Origin: Prostheceraeus crozeri
Taxonomy: Eukaryota; Platyhelminthes; Polycladida; Euryleptidae
Length of the DNA stretch: 64,000 bases
Reading direction: 5' to 3'
Assembly (NCBI GenBank): GCA_907163375.1
Contig: CAJQUW010007017.1
Span: 1 to 64,000 of the forward strand
Shown: one piece after another, positions 31,782 to 44,690 of the stretch
Numbering within the stretch: the stretch's first letter is position 1
Layout of the letters: the number at the start of each line of letters is the position of its first letter
Translations under genes and position numbers: made by a program
The notes under the pieces: model-generated
The model's input: the letters and a program-made list of their open reading frames with translations, nothing else
Told to the model about the DNA's origin: nothing
Database searches by the model: none

Positions 31782-32088
31782 AAAAACAAAAATGAAACAT
31801 AGAGGTCTTTTGAATTGGTTCCTTGATACCTAACGGTAAGGTGAACACTTCAAAGATAAGAAGATCTGTCTGAACTGCTGATATCCAAGCAGAAAGGTTC
31901 TTGAATGGAAAGTCTCTTTTCTTGGAGAAAAATCTAAAAGGAAAACATATAAACAAAACTCTAATTGATCATTTTATGTCATAGAAGTCCATTCTCTCCA
32001 TCATAGCAATTGAAAGTTAATCATGAAGTCAGCTACATAGATAACACAAGAAGGAGAACATTCGGGTACGTTGACAAGGAATGTTTAC

Positions 32089-32431
32089 AATCACGCTCAC
32101 GACTACCCCATTCCAAAGAATATTAAGTAAAGAAAAAGCTGCATCTGCAGCGATATTCAAAGGCAGGAATTCCATGATATTCAAGATTCATGATATTTTA
32201 TTTTTACTTTCTCTTAAGTGTTCGGCATACTCCAGTAATTGATACTCTAGTATTACTTGATCATTTGATTTTAGTATTCGATTACTCGAATAATAGGTTC
32301 ATGTGCATCCATTTATGTTAATATGAATACACTATTATCTAATGCTATACGAGACTATTATATGGTTATATACCTACTACTGACTTATACCTAGTGCTTT
32401 GCTATTACATTACTCTAGACTGATATATTAT
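32089..32431 (+). repeat. 340-bp dispersed repeat, copy 1
   Basis: It aligns nearly end to end with 35972-36309 in the same orientation, from AATCACGCTCACGACTAC to CTCTAGACTGATATATTAT. The interior includes GAAAAAGCTGCATCTGCAGC and the ATTCGATTACTCGAATAAT palindrome. No terminal repeats or protein seen. Confidence 0.9.
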
Positions 32432-33249
32432 CAGATGGATTTCTGTCTAAATGCAGCATTCTTTGGTAGAAATTGATAGTTATGAGCCCATGACAAACCG
32501 ACAAACCAGGCTTACAATAAAATTCTGTCTGTGGATACTATAGAAACGCTTTGAGAAATCATTGGTCACGTGATCCGATATCTATGATTCATAGAAATAA
32601 TACATCGAAGAAATAACATCAGTTTGACAGAAAACTGTGGTGACACAAGGTTGGACTCTGGTTTTCGGATCAAACTTGGGCTTCGTGTTGACCTTGGGTA
32701 AGTGATACAAAGTTTGGGTTTTCTAAACAAAATTTTGGTCTTATAATAATGCTGCATATTTACAAATCAAGCTATAAAAATTAATATTTTGATTTGAATC
32801 TTAGAAGAACTACATGAAAAGAGCATAAAGTTCTGATTTTTTTCTCAAAATTACACTCAATTCACAGCATATTTCAAAAATGAAATACTCATGATTATTA
32901 GGTACATTTATATGACCGATATCAGTAGAATTGTAGATATTTAACGATAGAATATAATCATTTATTCTACTAGTAGATTATCGCTTATTCTACTGGGTAC
33001 ATAGATCCATAGTAAAATATTGAAAACTATGATAAATTAATAAATTGAACAAATTTTAATAATTTATCAACAATAAGTATCATTCTATGATGAGTCATGT
33101 CACATTGTCTCTTACTTCTCAAACTTGACATTGAATACACAGTTTGAGAAAGTTCCACTAAACATGTCTTTCATGTTGTCAACATTTGCAGTGTTAAACG
33201 CTTGAGTTTTATGAATTTCTATTCCCTTTAAGATATCGGTCATATAAAT
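32432..33249. other. No supported feature
   Basis: AT-rich. Short CAAGGTTGGACT/CAAACTTGGGCTT words near 32650-32700 recur inverted near 34390-34450, but no element could be delimited. Confidence 0.4.
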
Positions 33250-33403
33250 TAGGATATCACACTGATTTCCGAAGATAAACGCTGCTTGAAAATCTACTCG
33301 TATCATAACCTATCTATTCTCCAAGCCTCCGGCTCGTAGAATAGATAGCTTATGATACTCGTACATTCTCAGCGTTTATCTACTGAAATCAGTGTGATAT
33401 CCT
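33250..33403. repeat. 154-bp imperfect palindrome (foldback)
   Basis: The arm TAGGATATCACACTGATTT at 33250 is matched by AAATCAGTGTGATATCCTA ending at 33403. Pairing continues inward through GATAAACGCTG and CGTATCATAA to a small loop at about 33328. Confidence 0.9.
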
Positions 33404-35971
<2,568 letters not shown>

Positions 35972-36309
35972 AATCACGCTCACGACTACACCATTTCGAA
36001 GAATATTGAGTAAAGAAAAAGCTGCATCTGCAGCGATATTCAAAGGCAGGAATTCCATGATATTCAAGATTCATGATATTTCATTTTTACTTTCTCTTAA
36101 GTGTTCGGCATACTCCAGTACTTGATACTCTAGTATTACTTGATCATTTGATTTTAGTATTCGAGTACTCGAATAATAGGTTAATGTACATCTATTTATG
36201 CTAAAATACACTATAATCTAATGCTATACGAGACATTATGTGGTTATATGCCTACTATAGACATATATCTAGTGCTATGCTAGTAGACTACTCTAGACTG
36301 ATATATTAT
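35972..36309 (+). repeat. 340-bp dispersed repeat, copy 2
   Basis: Same-strand partner of 32089-32431, with scattered differences and short deletions. Confidence 0.9.
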
Positions 36310-37447
36310 AAAAATATTCAGTCTCTGATGTACATAGTATTAAATTCTAACTACAAAATACTATTTCAAAATTTAGGTGTTCCATCATTCATAGTGCTAC
36401 CGTTTTATATATTTTCAGTTTAGTATCCATTACATTATCCAACCATTACTAGATCTTTTTAGAGCTGATTTAAAAGCGCTTGTACCAAAGCAGTCTGTAG
36501 CTTTTACATTACAATTATTGACTCATTGAATTAATTGGAGTTTCCTTCCAAAAAGACTCACACTTCATATATCTATCCATGGCGCACCAAGATACATACA
36601 CGCGGCTAGATTCGTTCTACACTGAGGGCGAGATTCAAGTGGAACGCTATACAATGAGATTCACGGTATGGATACTGCTGTGTGAAAGTGTGGTACTCGA
36701 AGCCCATCCGCAGTTCGCTGGTTATTCAATTCACCGCAAAATACGAGTTTCAACTCTACTCTAGGTGTGATAACTTGTAACTGGCGCTTTTAATGCATAG
36801 GAAAAAAAATTAAAGATTAAAGAAGATCTCGTTTTCAGTGATAGAAAAAATTATTAGACTATGAATTCTATTAAATTATCATTTGTAGGTCTTCATGACG
36901 AATACTTGAATACAGAAATATCTACGTGCAGAGTAAATACGGAGTAATTTGGTGCATACGAGTACTCGTGCAGAGCATCACGATTATATGTAAGAATATT
37001 CAATTTCATGTGTAATTCAATGCGAACAGAAAATCTTCTATCACACAGAAGCGATCTCTTACGGAGATTCTAACAACAGCGGTGAGCCATGCATCAAGAA
37101 AATTGTTTGAACGCATTAGTGTTGACAAGTCTAACGAGACTTGACCTCGTTACATCGCTACATATACATTCCCTATGATTATCAAGTTCTCAAGAGTAAA
37201 ACAAATATAACCCGCAAACTCAGTTTGCCATCAACTCAGAATTTGCACAAACTGATGAGAGCACAAAATTTCTCTCTTTTATGGTGACAGAAAGCTTTCA
37301 TTGTAATTTCTGCTGAAACAATACACATGCACATGTAGATCTGATGTAGTTTGATGGCTGTCTCGGAGAGCATTGATTTGGTTTGATAACGTGGTGCCAG
37401 AGTTGGTTCTTGTTGGGTTCCCATCCCCTACGAGCTAGTGCTCATAA
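36310..37447. other. No supported feature
   Basis: Short chance frames only. A run of nine G precedes the next frame. Confidence 0.5.
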
Positions 37448-37714
37448 TTGGGGGGGGGGATACGCCTGTCACTGACGACAGAGTCAGCGTTGGTGAGGAT
37501 ATCTTCAATGATGTGGGTGATTGCTGACAGGGTTGTTTTCGTTGGAAGTCCGCATAACACATCTGCAGACGAACTGGGGACTTTCCGACTCGTTGGGGAC
37601 CTTCCCATTAGAGCAACTATGTCCCTTGTCGGCTTAGTGGAGTGTCCCTATATTTCTGTATCCATTGCAGCATATCAATCCTCTAAAAGTGGTCCATGGC
37701 TCCTGTCAGATTGA
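37448..37714 (+). other. Unassigned 88-residue open frame in GC-richer DNA
   Basis: The plus-strand frame has a protein-like composition (VVFVGSPHNTSADELGTF, VGLVECPYISVSIAAY), and the local DNA is less AT-rich than its flanks. The opposite strand also reads plausibly (DIVALMGRSPTSRKVPSSSA), so strand is uncertain. It may be a remnant of a transposon or host exon. No family is recognised. Confidence 0.25.
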
Positions 37715-38709
37715 GCTGGCTACAGCCCTGTTACAGATGTGAATGATGTGGTGATGCCCATAGAAATCAAATACCATAGCCTTCGAAAAAATATTTGATT
37801 TCATCATTTCAAACAAAGTCTGACAGTGAATATGTTCTGCATTTATAGATATAAATAACGTGATCATTCCCACAGAGATCCGATATTAAATCCGTCGGAC
37901 AAGATATTTGAATTCTTTATCATTTGAGACAAAGTCTAAAAGTTGAAGTTTATTATCTTCTGAACTTACAACATACAAATGGATGTCCACTCAAGACAGT
38001 GGCAGATAAAGTTCAATTACTCTGCTGTGTTCCCTGTTTGACACGATGTGCACACGTTCCGTATATATCTCAAGTGGATCGTGTCGCCAAAATTAATTAG
38101 AATGAAACGCTGCAGAGAAAATGATTGATGTGCGTGATATCTACGGTAAAATGAAGTGAAAGATAATTTATCGGAGAAGTCATGTTGATATTTCCTCAAG
38201 CAATTCATTCCCTGTTTATTATACCGTTTAGAGAATCCATTAAACATTGAATTGCAACACGCTTAGACAATTCGATTCCTTCTGCAGTTCTATCTCAATT
38301 GATTATTGCAAGCTAATAGTAGATAAACAGGTTTTCATTGTGGAAATGGGACGACGATGTGAACAAATATGAGAAATATTTAGTTTGAGGCAGTAATAGA
38401 CTTTCTCTATTTCGATGACCTGTCAAGAATAAATAATCAAGTTTGAGAATGTCAAACACAAGTTTTAAATCTATCAGCTTAAGAAATGTCCTGACAAATC
38501 TTTTACAATTGATTGGAGATTTGCGAACATAGAAATCCTTTTCCACGTTCATATCTGAAGAGAACTGCGTTTATGAAAGATTTTCTCTCCCTCAGAATTC
38601 TAAATACAAAGTTTCATAAATGAAGCATTTGTAAAACCTACAAATTTACAAGTTTAAGCGGTTAGTGTATCATAATGAATGCTAATGAGGGAAGATTGAA
38701 CTCCCAATC
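37715..38709. other. No supported feature
   Basis: Short chance frames only. Confidence 0.5.
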
Positions 38710-38815
38710 CATGCAGCAGTAAGGGTGGAATTTCTCATCAGTTTATATATATAGGCAGCATTTGGGGTGGAATTTCTCATCAGTTTATATATCTATGTAG
38801 CAGTAAGGGCAGATG
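38710..38815. repeat. Two-copy tandem repeat of about 50 bp
   Basis: GGGTGGAATTTCTCATCAG followed by TTTATATAT occurs twice, with GTAGCAGTAAGGG-type flanks. Confidence 0.85.
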
Positions 38816-39552
38816 TTCATGTATCGATGAAGTAATTCTAAGTTTTCCTAGCCATACCTACAGATTCCTCCGTTGCAGTTTCACGGCTTCAAACTTGTAA
38901 AATAAGACCTTTTTGTTTCAATATATGGACTGTGAACCTCTTCATCAGCTGTTGACAAAATTAAATCATTTAAAAAAGTTGTCATTACACACATTCCTCA
39001 TGGGTCTGGACTGTTCGTTTTTCTAGTTATTTCATGTTTCCTTTAAATCACGATTGCCTCGAAGAACTTTAATTGATTTAGTGATTGCATTGATTTCCAA
39101 TAATTCTCATGAATTCCTGTAGTAGTTTTGCAATACGATTTTCGTAACCGCTGGAAGTGACAGTTTGGGAGAAAAATATTGTTGTCCACAATGTTCGATT
39201 CATTCATACTTTTTGTGGGAATAGTTTGATAGACAAAGTGCGTGTCGTCAGAGTATTCGGCCTCTCATTGGCTGAAACTGCTATTGATGAATGTGATCAG
39301 AATTCATGTTGGCACTGTAGATATTTGCATTCATAGGAGTTATTCACACGGAAAGCGGCAGGTACAGTTGGGAAAACAGACTGATTGATGCCGAGTTGCA
39401 CAACCACACAAATTGACAAATGCAATTTTTGAAATTATTTCTGCAATTATTCAGACCTTGCACAATTTCGTGGACAAAGTGCGAAGTATTTGCACAATGA
39501 CTTCAATTTTGATTCACAGTTCACCAAGCTAATCATCTTTCATGCTAGTAAT
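38816..39552. other. No supported feature
   Basis: Short chance frames only. Confidence 0.5.
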
Positions 39553-39894
39553 AGTCCGGAAGCAAGAACGAGTTTCTGTAGGGAACGAGGCCGAAAGTGA
39601 GACTTTCACAGAATGATATACACCCTATGCCTACTACGAATCGGTACGTCTGCGAGTTCTAGTGAGTTCCTCTTCTTGTCAGACAGGATGAAGGAAAAAC
39701 ACATGTAAATCCAATGGGACGCAGATTGCAGTTTTTGGCTAAAATGAAATTTTGTATGTTTTCTCTGATTAAATGAAAAGTACTAAGCCCAGAATCATAA
39801 TTTTTGACATATAATGTCTTCAGGTCATTTCCTTTCATTTTCATGCACCCCTGTCTATAAACCTAAGCACATTTAGATTTGGCGAGGCTCTTAA

Positions 39895-42026
39895 CCCATT
39901 AATGTCAGCACCTAGAAGAAAAGCGATTTTTGGAGAACTTTATCGTTCAAGATACTGAGTTAGCGATAAGAATTTAATATCCAGTAATTCATCCTTTTCG
40001 TGCAAAGACAACATGGTTACATTTACTGTCACATATGTGTGACACTGGACATAAGAACAATTCAGTCGTAACATCTATCTATAATTTATGTAGCTATAAT
40101 TCTATAGTTAACAAACAAAGAATGAAAGATAATTGCTTGTATATAGTGTATGATGTTTAAAAGATCTCGGACTATGTTGCTTATGTGGTATAACACTACA
40201 TAGGGTTCACTTTGTCTACAATACATGTAGAATACGTATGCTTACCTTTTCAAGAAAATGAGAACAATAAATAGAGAAAATGTGTCTATTCACGCAGGTT
40301 AACGTATACAAATAAACGAAAAAATCCTCATATGAGTGTTTGTTACTTGTTGGTATGGAAGATCTTGAAGCATGGCTCCACACATAGGCCAACTCTACAA
40401 GTAGGACACCATGTTCTCGGTCGTCCGGGGCAAACACGACAGCGTTTTTGAGTAGTCTTTTCAACGAAATGCTGGTTTGAACCTCCTCCCCCATCACTCA
40501 TAGGTACAGCAGTATTTCCGGTCCACGATCGCTTTCTCGGGTATACTATGCTTGCTGGTATTTCCCGTTTCAATTTTGCTGCTTTTAGATAATGTAGAGT
40601 AACTCTTCTAGTAAAGTGCAGCAAATCAAGCTTATCATCTGGATTACACAGTTTGTATAGCTTATAGGCAGCAGTTTTGAGAACATCAACGATGTTGATA
40701 AAATGGGGCCAGTACCACTTTTTCCCGCGTATGCTGATCCTATAGTTTCCCACTGAACTATCCAATGCATCTACTCCGCCCATATACTTATTGTATGAAG
40801 AGATGGAGTTAGGTCTCAAAATATTGACAAAGTCTTTTGTTTCAGGACTCCAGCGCTTGACAGTAGTATTTGGTTCTGGTCCATGCACGTTTGAGGCTAC
40901 CGGAACAGTGCTGTTATCATTCCACGAGACACAAGTCAAACCAGCATCATTCTCATAATACGTTTCAGTATATCCTCTCTCTTTTTTCTTTAGTTTGGTC
41001 TTATCGATTTTCAGGTATTTTTCTAATCTATCAGATCGTATGGTGCCTGTGGCACGAATTCCGCGATCATTCAATGCATTGAGCAAACGGTTAACCACCT
41101 TACCTTCAATAGCAATTTCAATTGAGCCTGCAATCTCAGATGGAAACTCGTTATTGGAGATATTATCACTGACGTCCTCGTCATCTGTCAATAAATCCAC
41201 TCTGTCAGGGGGCAGCATAACTAATACTACAGTTACTTCTCACGAGAACTTTCATTCTCCCCTATGATTCCTTAGGCCACCTCGATTGCCGTGCACAATC
41301 TCGAATAACATGATAGCGGCATGAAATCAGTTTTCAGAAAGAGTAATGAGTCTAAAACAACAAAATTACGAGTGATGAAGCACTATATAACCCTAATTTT
41401 AATACAACGCTTGATTGAAATTTACCATGCTATCTGCGAAACTCGAAAATGCTTGGCTGAATTTATGACCCTTCACTTCCAAAACCTCACAAAAAGATTC
41501 ATTATTCACTTCATCATGATATATTTGAATTAATCAGTTATAAAACATTTGTTGAGCTAGAGTTTCATGCAGATAATAAACATAAAATACTACTTATACA
41601 ATAATTTGCGAAGTAGGATAAACCTCATCGTTTTTTTTGCTATGAACTTGAAATACTGCTTATGTCCAGTGTCACAATTGTGTGACACGTTCTAAAAAAC
41701 GTAGTGTACGTCATTTTATTATCATTTTTATGGTTGTCTATTATTGCCACAACCGAAACGAAATGTTGTACTAAGATATCAGTAGTCCACTTAGCTTTTT
41801 TGTATGAAAAAAGTTGTAATTTTATTAATAGAAAAATTGACCCATTTTTTAACTCGATTTTTGAAAAATAAAAATAACATCAATGGTAACATATGGAGGA
41901 TATACAGGAACTGATTGATGTAATTGATGTATTAAGTCAGGAAAAGCTAACATTTTTCTGTTTAATAACTAGCTAGAAAGTTTCAATTTTATGTGTCACA
42001 TATATGTGACACTAGACTATAATGGG
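39895..42026 (-). mobile_element. piggyBac transposon inserted at TTAA
   Basis: TTAA lies on both sides (39891-39894, 42027-42030) and the inverted ends begin CCCATTA. Three sub-terminal palindromes are TGTCACATATATGTGACA (41994-42011, 15 bases from the 5' end) and the near-palindromes TGTCACAATTGTGTGACA (41670-41687) and TGTCACATATGTGTGACA (40027-40044). The last two face each other with the extended arm CTTATGTCCAG. Length is 2.13 kb, with an internally deleted but open transposase frame. Confidence 0.92.
40343..41218 (-). CDS. Internally deleted piggyBac transposase, open frame
   Basis: This frame encodes 291 residues from a clean ATG. Residues 1-38 are the acidic N terminus usual for piggyBac (LLTDDEDVSDNISNNEFP then GSIEIAIE). 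The sequence then jumps to the late catalytic domain: NALNDRGIRATGTIRSDRL, KKKERGYTETYYE, VSWNDNSTVPVASN and MGGVDALDSSVGNYRIS (third catalytic Asp). The C-terminal Cys-rich domain is CRVCPGRPRTWCPTC then CVEPCFKIFH. The DNA-binding middle and the first two catalytic Asp regions are missing, so transposition is not expected. The deletion is in frame and the remaining frame has no stop, unlike the other piggyBac here. A truncated protein with the zinc-binding tail could still be made. Confidence 0.85.
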   Translation of the reverse strand: MLPPDRVDLLTDDEDVSDNISNNEFPSEIAGSIEIAIEGKVVNRLLNALNDRGIRATGTIRSDRLEKYLKIDKTKLKKKERGYTETYYENDAGLTCVSWNDNSTVPVASNVHGPEPNTTVKRWSPETKDFVNILRPNSISSYNKYMGGVDALDSSVGNYRISIRGKKWYWPHFINIVDVLKTAAYKLYKLCNPDDKLDLLHFTRRVTLHYLKAAKLKREIPASIVYPRKRSWTGNTAVPMSDGGGGSNQHFVEKTTQKRCRVCPGRPRTWCPTCRVGLCVEPCFKIFHTNK

Positions 42027-42412
42027 TTAATGTCGGTAAACACAAACACTTTGAGCAACTTTATCAACTTTCAACCACATTCTCACATACATTGCCGATT
42101 AGATGCATGATAAAAGCACATGCACATCATAGGAAATGACCTGAAGACATTCCATGCCAAAAATTATGACTCTGGGCTTAGTACTTTTTGTTTAATCAGA
42201 GAAAACATACAAAATTTCATTTTAGCCAAAAACTGCAATCTGCGTCCCATTGGATTTACATGTGTTTTCTTCGATCTTGTCTGACAAGAAGAGGAACTCA
42301 CTAGAACTCGGCAGACGTGCAGATTCGTAGTAGACATAGGGTTGTACATCATTCTGTGAAAGTCTCACTTTCGGCATCGTTCCATGCAGTAACTCGTTCT
42401 GGCTGCCGGACT

Positions 42413-43040
42413 ATAAATTGAATTGAATTGAAGAAAAATACGCCTGTTCAGTTTGCACTGTTGAACTCGTTAAGACCGAGTTGAGCTCGCACCCTCTTCA
42501 GCATCATACCGACATTTCAAAAGGAATGCTAATGATGACAGAAGCCATTTGGAAGTGTTATCGACAGCTTATTATTTGATTATTTTATTATTATTGACAC
42601 AATGCTAGCAGCTTTCATACTGCATCGAGACAGCAGAACAGCATGTCATTCGACTATGCCACAATTCCCTTCGGCTTCGCCTAGTGAAGAAGATGTGAGA
42701 TCATCTCTGTGGATTGTGGTTCGATTCACGGGCTGTCTCTGCAGTCGAGGATAGTTGTCATTCTCTTTAGATAACGTTTACATCGTACTTTACAAGCGAA
42801 AAAGTAAAAAACTGTCTACTGTGCTTAACAAAATTGAGTCTGTTTGCAACGGGGAAAGTTTGGGATTGCAAAATTGGATGAGGACAGGAAATAATCGGCT
42901 TGATAAATGCAAAGAAAGTGGCAAATTGCGAATTAGCGTCACGTAAACATGTGCATCAAGTACTTATCATCATAATTTTCCTAAACTCATGCATGGAAAT
43001 AATCTGCACAAGGATTTCTGAGCGTACATAGCAGATTCAA
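42413..43040. other. Mostly unassigned; one tRNA-like B box
   Basis: GTGGTTCGATTCACG at 42716-42730 (plus strand) is a good B box, with a possible A box near 42676 (TTCGCCTAGTGAAG). It could be a SINE head, at low confidence. Nothing else is recognised. Confidence 0.3.
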
Positions 43041-43102
43041 AGGAACAGGGGTGTCTTCTTAGGTGTATTGGCTAAAAGAATTACTAAAAACAATATGTAC
43101 AG

Positions 43103-43138
43103 GCCCAACGTTTCGCGTGTTCACGCTTCCTCAGGGGC
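43103..43138 (-). ncRNA. Hammerhead-ribozyme-like motif (candidate)
   Basis: The minus strand has, in order, GCCC, CTGAGGA, an unpaired A, a GCGTG/CACGC stem with a two-base loop, GAAA, CGTT and GGGC. GCCC and GGGC can form helix I, and CTGAGGA with GAAA are the hammerhead core boxes. Helix III is minimal (ACGT), as reported for Penelope-like hammerheads. The extra A before helix II and the GTT cleavage triplet are departures from consensus. Confidence 0.45.
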
Positions 43139-43254
43139 AAAAGAGATAAGACCTACGGCTAAAATCGTCAGTACAGCACAGGAGAGCGCTCTATCTTAGA
43201 GCGTTGTCCTTTTATACGTTCTGGTGCGGGGTGTGAGAATCAGACATCAGAAAT

Positions 43255-43575
43255 CGATCAATTCGTGTTTACGGTTTATCGTAGGCTTCAGGCATTTAAT
43301 AAAACGAGCTTCACTCAACCGAGTGTCCACCGGACTCTTGCATTTTTCCAAGATATCTAATGTGAAGTCGTCAATAGAGGAAACCTGATAACAATTAATT
43401 CTGTGGTCAGCCAAAGCACTGCTGATATTACTATTGAAAACCGACTGTGTTCATTGAAGCGGAATTTAAAAGGGCGACTTGTCTGCCCGACGTACGTATT
43501 GTGGCAAAAATTGCAAGTGAACTTGTAAACTAAAAATTTGCTCGAACAAGTGTACACATAGCAACATATGTACAC
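43255..43575 (-). pseudogene. GIY-YIG endonuclease domain of a Penelope-like element, broken
   Basis: The reading FLVYKFTCNFCHNTYVGQTS then FKFRFNEHSRFS matches the GIY-YIG form used by Penelope-like elements (vYkfxCxxCxxxYVGQTxRxxxxRxxEH), including the CxxC pair. It continues to an ARFIKCLKPTINRK ending. It is damaged by at least one reading-frame change and lacks the upstream reverse transcriptase. The domain nicks target DNA during retrotransposition in intact relatives. Confidence 0.75.
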
Positions 43576-43870
43576 CTAGCATGTTAACATAGCAGATTAA
43601 CCTGCGACGGCCGATGATTGTATTCTCATTTTTATGACGGTGACGTAAAGCCACGCGAATTGGATTGGGGATGCAAAATGTGTTAAAAAGTTAAATGACA
43701 TCAGGCCATCAACTTTCTCTGTTATATAATGAATGTATCTGAAAAGCTGTCACTTTGTTTGGCTCTGCCTCCACATTTTATGTCAACAATAATGAACTTA
43801 GAAATCAAATTTTCCGCTTCACTTCAACTTAGCAGTTCTTGTATGGAGCTGATTCTTCTGACGATCAAAT

Positions 43871-44393
43871 CCACAGAATTAGACAGGTCGTCTCTTCTTC
43901 TGTTTGACTAGAAAGGGAGCATTGGAACATGTAACGTTAATGAAATGGCGCAATCTGCTGACTAAATACCATAGCAATCGGACAATGAGCAGCCAGTTCA
44001 ACATTAAACACTCCAAATTGTGCGAAGTTTCAGTGACTGTTATCGACCGGATCACACAGCAAATAGACACAGTCGATGTCAAGTTCTACAGAGAAGTTTG
44101 TGAACGTTTTTTCGTGCGCCTGCTAACTTTGTTAATATGAACGGAAGGACCCACATTATCGAGAAAACTTTTGAGCAATTATCCGAATTCCCCGAATCTG
44201 AAGAAATCTTGGCAATCTGAACATTTTGAAGGAATTCACAGCAATTTGCAAACGACGCACGACTATTTTTCCTATCTCTGCAAGGCATTGAACATTTCTT
44301 TTTGCCCACTTAGTAAGTTCCTGCATGTGCCATCGTTTTGAATCAGTTTGCACTTCTAGTAAAGTGATGTGGTTAAGCAATCTAATTCTGTGG
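43871..44393. mobile_element. 523-bp element, copy 2
   Basis: The ends CCACAGAATTAGA and TCTAATTCTGTGG are a perfect 13-bp inverted repeat. It is flanked by the direct repeat TCAAAT (43865-43870, 44394-44399). Identical in length to 26193-26715 with scattered substitutions. Confidence 0.9.
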
Positions 44394-44559
44394 TCAAATC
44401 AGTTGGATATTTAGGCACCGACCTAGATCATTACTGCTAGATCTTAAGAAGAATCAAGTTGATTATATTAGGAGTCTGGAATATGATTGTAGAATCTTGT
44501 CCTAAGACGGTGTGATGCAGGTTATTTTATATTTAAAGAGAAATGAAAATAGTTGTGAA

Positions 44560-44690
44560 TCCTTGAAGCCACTCGAAGCCTCAATCGCTTAAGTACCGTT
44601 TTCATGGCTGAGCTTGTCCGCAACGTACATGCCCGTCATAGTCCTTTGCTTTTTATAAAGTGTCGCATTTCCATGGTAATCAATCTCGCA
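44560..44690 (+). repeat. Dispersed CACTGGAAG repeat, copy 4
   Basis: AAGTACCGTTTTCATGGC, CTTGTCCGCAACGTACATG and AAGTGTCGCATTTCCATGG lie in the family order; the 5' part is diverged. Confidence 0.6.

Larger units (their letters stand above)
39553..42412. mobile_element. Palindromic transposon, copy 2, split by a piggyBac
   Basis: Left arm 39553-39890 and right arm 42031-42412 are inverted repeats of the AGTCCGGCAGCC family (right end GGCTGCCGGACT). Removing the piggyBac and one TTAA leaves about 724 bp, close to the 755-bp uninterrupted copy at 9710-10464. The join GAGGCTC-TTAA-TGTCGG corresponds to GCCTCCTAATGTCGG there. Confidence 0.88.
43041..43660 (-). mobile_element. Penelope-like retroelement, 3' end
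   Basis: On the minus strand a GIY-YIG-type endonuclease segment is followed by a C-terminal stretch (LEKCKSPVDTRLSEARFIK, then LKPTINRKHEL). A short 3' region then contains a hammerhead-like motif (43103-43138). That order is usual for Penelope-like elements. The 5' part with the reverse transcriptase is absent. Confidence 0.7.
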
